From Ignavibacteria bacterium (GTDB lineage Bacteria > Bacteroidota > Ignavibacteria > Ignavibacteriales > Melioribacteraceae), in NCBI GenBank assembly GCA_027347545.1, contig DAIEQT010000264.1:1-6619 (forward strand): a stretch of 6,619 bases of DNA. The letters are read 5' to 3'. A model generated the notes under the pieces. The model saw only the letters and a list, made by a program, of their open reading frames with translations. It made no database searches and was not told where the DNA came from. Below are positions 5,087-6,619 of this stretch, one piece after another (within the stretch, counting starts at the first letter, position 1; each line of letters starts with the position of its first letter). Position numbers and translations under genes: made by a program.

Positions 5087-6619
5087 TTAATATTCTTCTT
5101 CGGAAGACTCTACAGGCTCTTCCTGTTCTTCTTCTTTCGGTTTTGGCATTGTCCAGCTTGCGTAATCGCAATCGGGATACTTGTTGCAGCCGTAAAATAT
5201 TTTGCCGCGTTTAGTTCTGCGAGTAATTACTTCACCTTCATTACATTTTGGGCACTTCATACCAAGAGTAATAACTTTTGTAAAATCACAATCGGGATAT
5301 TTTTCGCAGCCGATGAATCTGCCAAACTTACCTTCGCGGTAAACCGTTTTGCTTTCACACTTTGGGCACGTTTCGCCGGTATATTCCGGTTCATTGGTTC
5401 CACCGGCAATCTCTTTCAGCGACTTAATGTTTTTGCATTCAGGATAATTATTGCACGCAAAGTACTTTCCAAATCTGCCAATCTTAAGATCTAATTCCCC
5501 GCCGCATTTTTCACAGATAATTTTTTCTAAATTGGCTTCAACTTCTTGCAAATCTTTTATGAATGGTCCATAGAAATCATTTAGCACACGCAAATACTCT
5601 GTTTCGCCGTTCGCAATTAAATCCAGTTCATCTTCCATCTGTGCAGTGAAGTTTACATTAATAATGTCTGGAAAATTTTTAACAAGAACGCCATTTACTT
5701 TTCTGCCAAGTGAAGTTGGGAACATTTTTCTATCCTGTTGCTCAACATATCCTCTATCTACAATAGTTCCCATAATCATGGCATAAGTACTTGGTCTGCC
5801 AATGCCGTTGCTTTCCAACTCTTTAATTAAAGTACTTTCTGTAAATCTAGCCGGCGGTTTTGTAAAATGTTGATTTGGAGTTAGCTCCTTCAACTCCATC
5901 TTTTGGCTGATTTCCAAACCGGCTGGAATTAACCCGCCTCCATTCTCACCTTTCTCGCCAGATTCTTCTGTTGTTTCTTCATACAAAACTTGAAAGCCAT
6001 CGAACAAAATTGTAGTACCCGAAGCGCGGAATGTATATTCATCTGCTGAAATACTTACGGAAGTAGTCTCAAGACGTGCAGATTCCATCTGGCAAGCGAT
6101 GAATCTTTTCCAGATTAGCTCATACAATTTGAATTGTGCTTCATCCAAATATTCTTTTACAAATTCGGGAGTGTACTTTAGCGATGTAGGACGTACTGCT
6201 TCGTGAGCATCTTGTACATTTTTTTTATTCTGCTTCTCATAACTTTTTGGTCTTTCCGGCAAATACTGATTCCCATATTTTTCACCTATAAAGGCTCTTG
6301 CATCATCTACAATTTCCGCGCTTAAACGTGTTGAGTCTGTTCTCATGTAAGTAATTAAACCGGTCGTTCCTTCGGCACCCAAATCTATTCCTTCGTAAAG
6401 CTGCTGAGCTAGCATCATTGTTCTGCGTGGTCTCATTCTAAGTTTACGGGATGATTCAACTTGCAGCGAGCTTGTTATAAAAGGCGGATAAGGATTCTTC
6501 TTCCTTTCTTTTTTCGAAATGTCACTGATGGCATAATTATTCTTCGATTTTAGAATTTCGAGAATCTTCTTTGCCACATCTTCACTTGAAATCGCAAAAT
6601 TCGTCTTGAAGAATTCTTC
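5087..6619 (-). CDS. topA: DNA topoisomerase I (type IA), 5' end cut by window
   Basis: The frame is open to the window edge, giving 510 residues, about the C-terminal two-thirds. TopA relaxes negative supercoils by nicking one strand and passing the other through. The fragment begins near the end of the first core region, has PPFITSSLQVESSRKL, and carries the catalytic tyrosine in LITYMRTDSTRLS (Tyr codon at 6347-6349, with the conserved Arg two residues later). PPARFTESTLIKELE and NGIGRPSTYAMIMGTI mark the conserved second half of the core. Three C4 zinc ribbons follow (5435-5515, 5288-5368, 5168-5254), each CxxC-x16 to 18-C-x5-C, and an acidic tail ends the protein. These ribbons bind single-stranded DNA in other TopA proteins. 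The Toprim domain, perhaps 200 or so residues, lies outside the window. The GTG at 6577 is an internal valine codon, not the start. xerC follows after 16 nt. No frameshift or missing key residue is seen. Confidence 0.96.
   Translation of the reverse strand, partial: EEFFKTNFAISSEDVAKKILEILKSKNNYAISDISKKERKKNPYPPFITSSLQVESSRKLRMRPRRTMMLAQQLYEGIDLGAEGTTGLITYMRTDSTRLSAEIVDDARAFIGEKYGNQYLPERPKSYEKQNKKNVQDAHEAVRPTSLKYTPEFVKEYLDEAQFKLYELIWKRFIACQMESARLETTSVSISADEYTFRASGTTILFDGFQVLYEETTEESGEKGENGGGLIPAGLEISQKMELKELTPNQHFTKPPARFTESTLIKELESNGIGRPSTYAMIMGTIVDRGYVEQQDRKMFPTSLGRKVNGVLVKNFPDIINVNFTAQMEDELDLIANGETEYLRVLNDFYGPFIKDLQEVEANLEKIICEKCGGELDLKIGRFGKYFACNNYPECKNIKSLKEIAGGTNEPEYTGETCPKCESKTVYREGKFGRFIGCEKYPDCDFTKVITLGMKCPKCNEGEVITRRTKRGKIFYGCNKYPDCDYASWTMPKPKEEEQEEPVESSEEEY
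5168..5515 (-). repeat. Three tandem C4 zinc-ribbon repeats of TopA
   Basis: The repeats are homologous coding units at 5435-5515, 5288-5368 and 5168-5254. Each has four cysteines and the shared core G-[RK]-[FIG]-x-x-[FY] followed by C-x-x-YP-[DE]-C. The last two also keep nucleotide similarity: 5164-5192 and 5284-5312 agree at 25 of 29 positions by hand alignment and lie exactly 120 nt apart. This indicates domain duplication within the gene, not a mobile repeat. Confidence 0.75.

Noticed and set aside
4991..5494. Long plus-strand open frame antisense to topA and the xerC start
   Set aside because: It lies opposite two strongly identified genes, has no recognisable domain, and its composition (Phe- and Ala-rich) is what the complement of the zinc-ribbon and acidic-tail codons would give.

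Overview
The window is a compact, AT-rich stretch of bacterial chromosome (by eye about 35-40% GC). Every supported gene lies on the minus strand, so transcription runs from high to low coordinates. In that direction the genes are topA (5' end outside the window), a Xer tyrosine recombinase, hpf, hprK, an M23 peptidase, a small acidic DUF2795 protein, holB (delta') and ricT (3' end outside the window). Several traits suggest a Bacteroidota/Chlorobiota-group organism, most likely Ignavibacteria-like. These are the xer-hpf pairing, the M23 protein with a tyrosine-rich N-terminus, the DUF2795 protein of the type common in that group, holB followed by ricT, and a promoter with a TATCTTCG -10 element. 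The presence of hprK argues against typical Bacteroidetes and for the Chlorobi/Ignavibacteria side. This placement is inferred from gene content and recalled family resemblance, not from a search.

Upstream block (6619 to 2830): topA, xerC, hpf and hprK are separated by 16 nt, 11 nt and an 11-nt overlap, so they are probably co-transcribed from a promoter outside the window. TopA relaxes negative supercoils. The Xer recombinase resolves chromosome dimers. HPF silences ribosomes in stationary phase. HprK phosphorylates and dephosphorylates HPr-type carrier proteins.

Downstream block (2829 to 1): the 66-nt gap at 2764-2829 is the largest in the window. It holds a convincing promoter (TTGACA, 17-nt spacer, TATCTT) that should start transcription only about 10 nt before the M23 start codon. 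The M23, DUF2795, holB and ricT genes follow with gaps of 27, 8 and 1 nt. They combine cell-wall remodelling (M23), an uncharacterised acidic protein, a clamp-loader subunit (delta') and an RNA-maturation/Fe-S factor (RicT/PSP1).

Most of the window is ordinary core genome, and I see no mobile element, CRISPR array, tRNA, rRNA or defence system. The observations most worth a second look are a perfect 9-bp hairpin plus U-tract resembling an intrinsic terminator inside the start of holB, the promoter with its near-leaderless M23 transcript, and a cysteine-bearing N-terminal extension on RicT. No stretch longer than about 66 nt lacks a gene.
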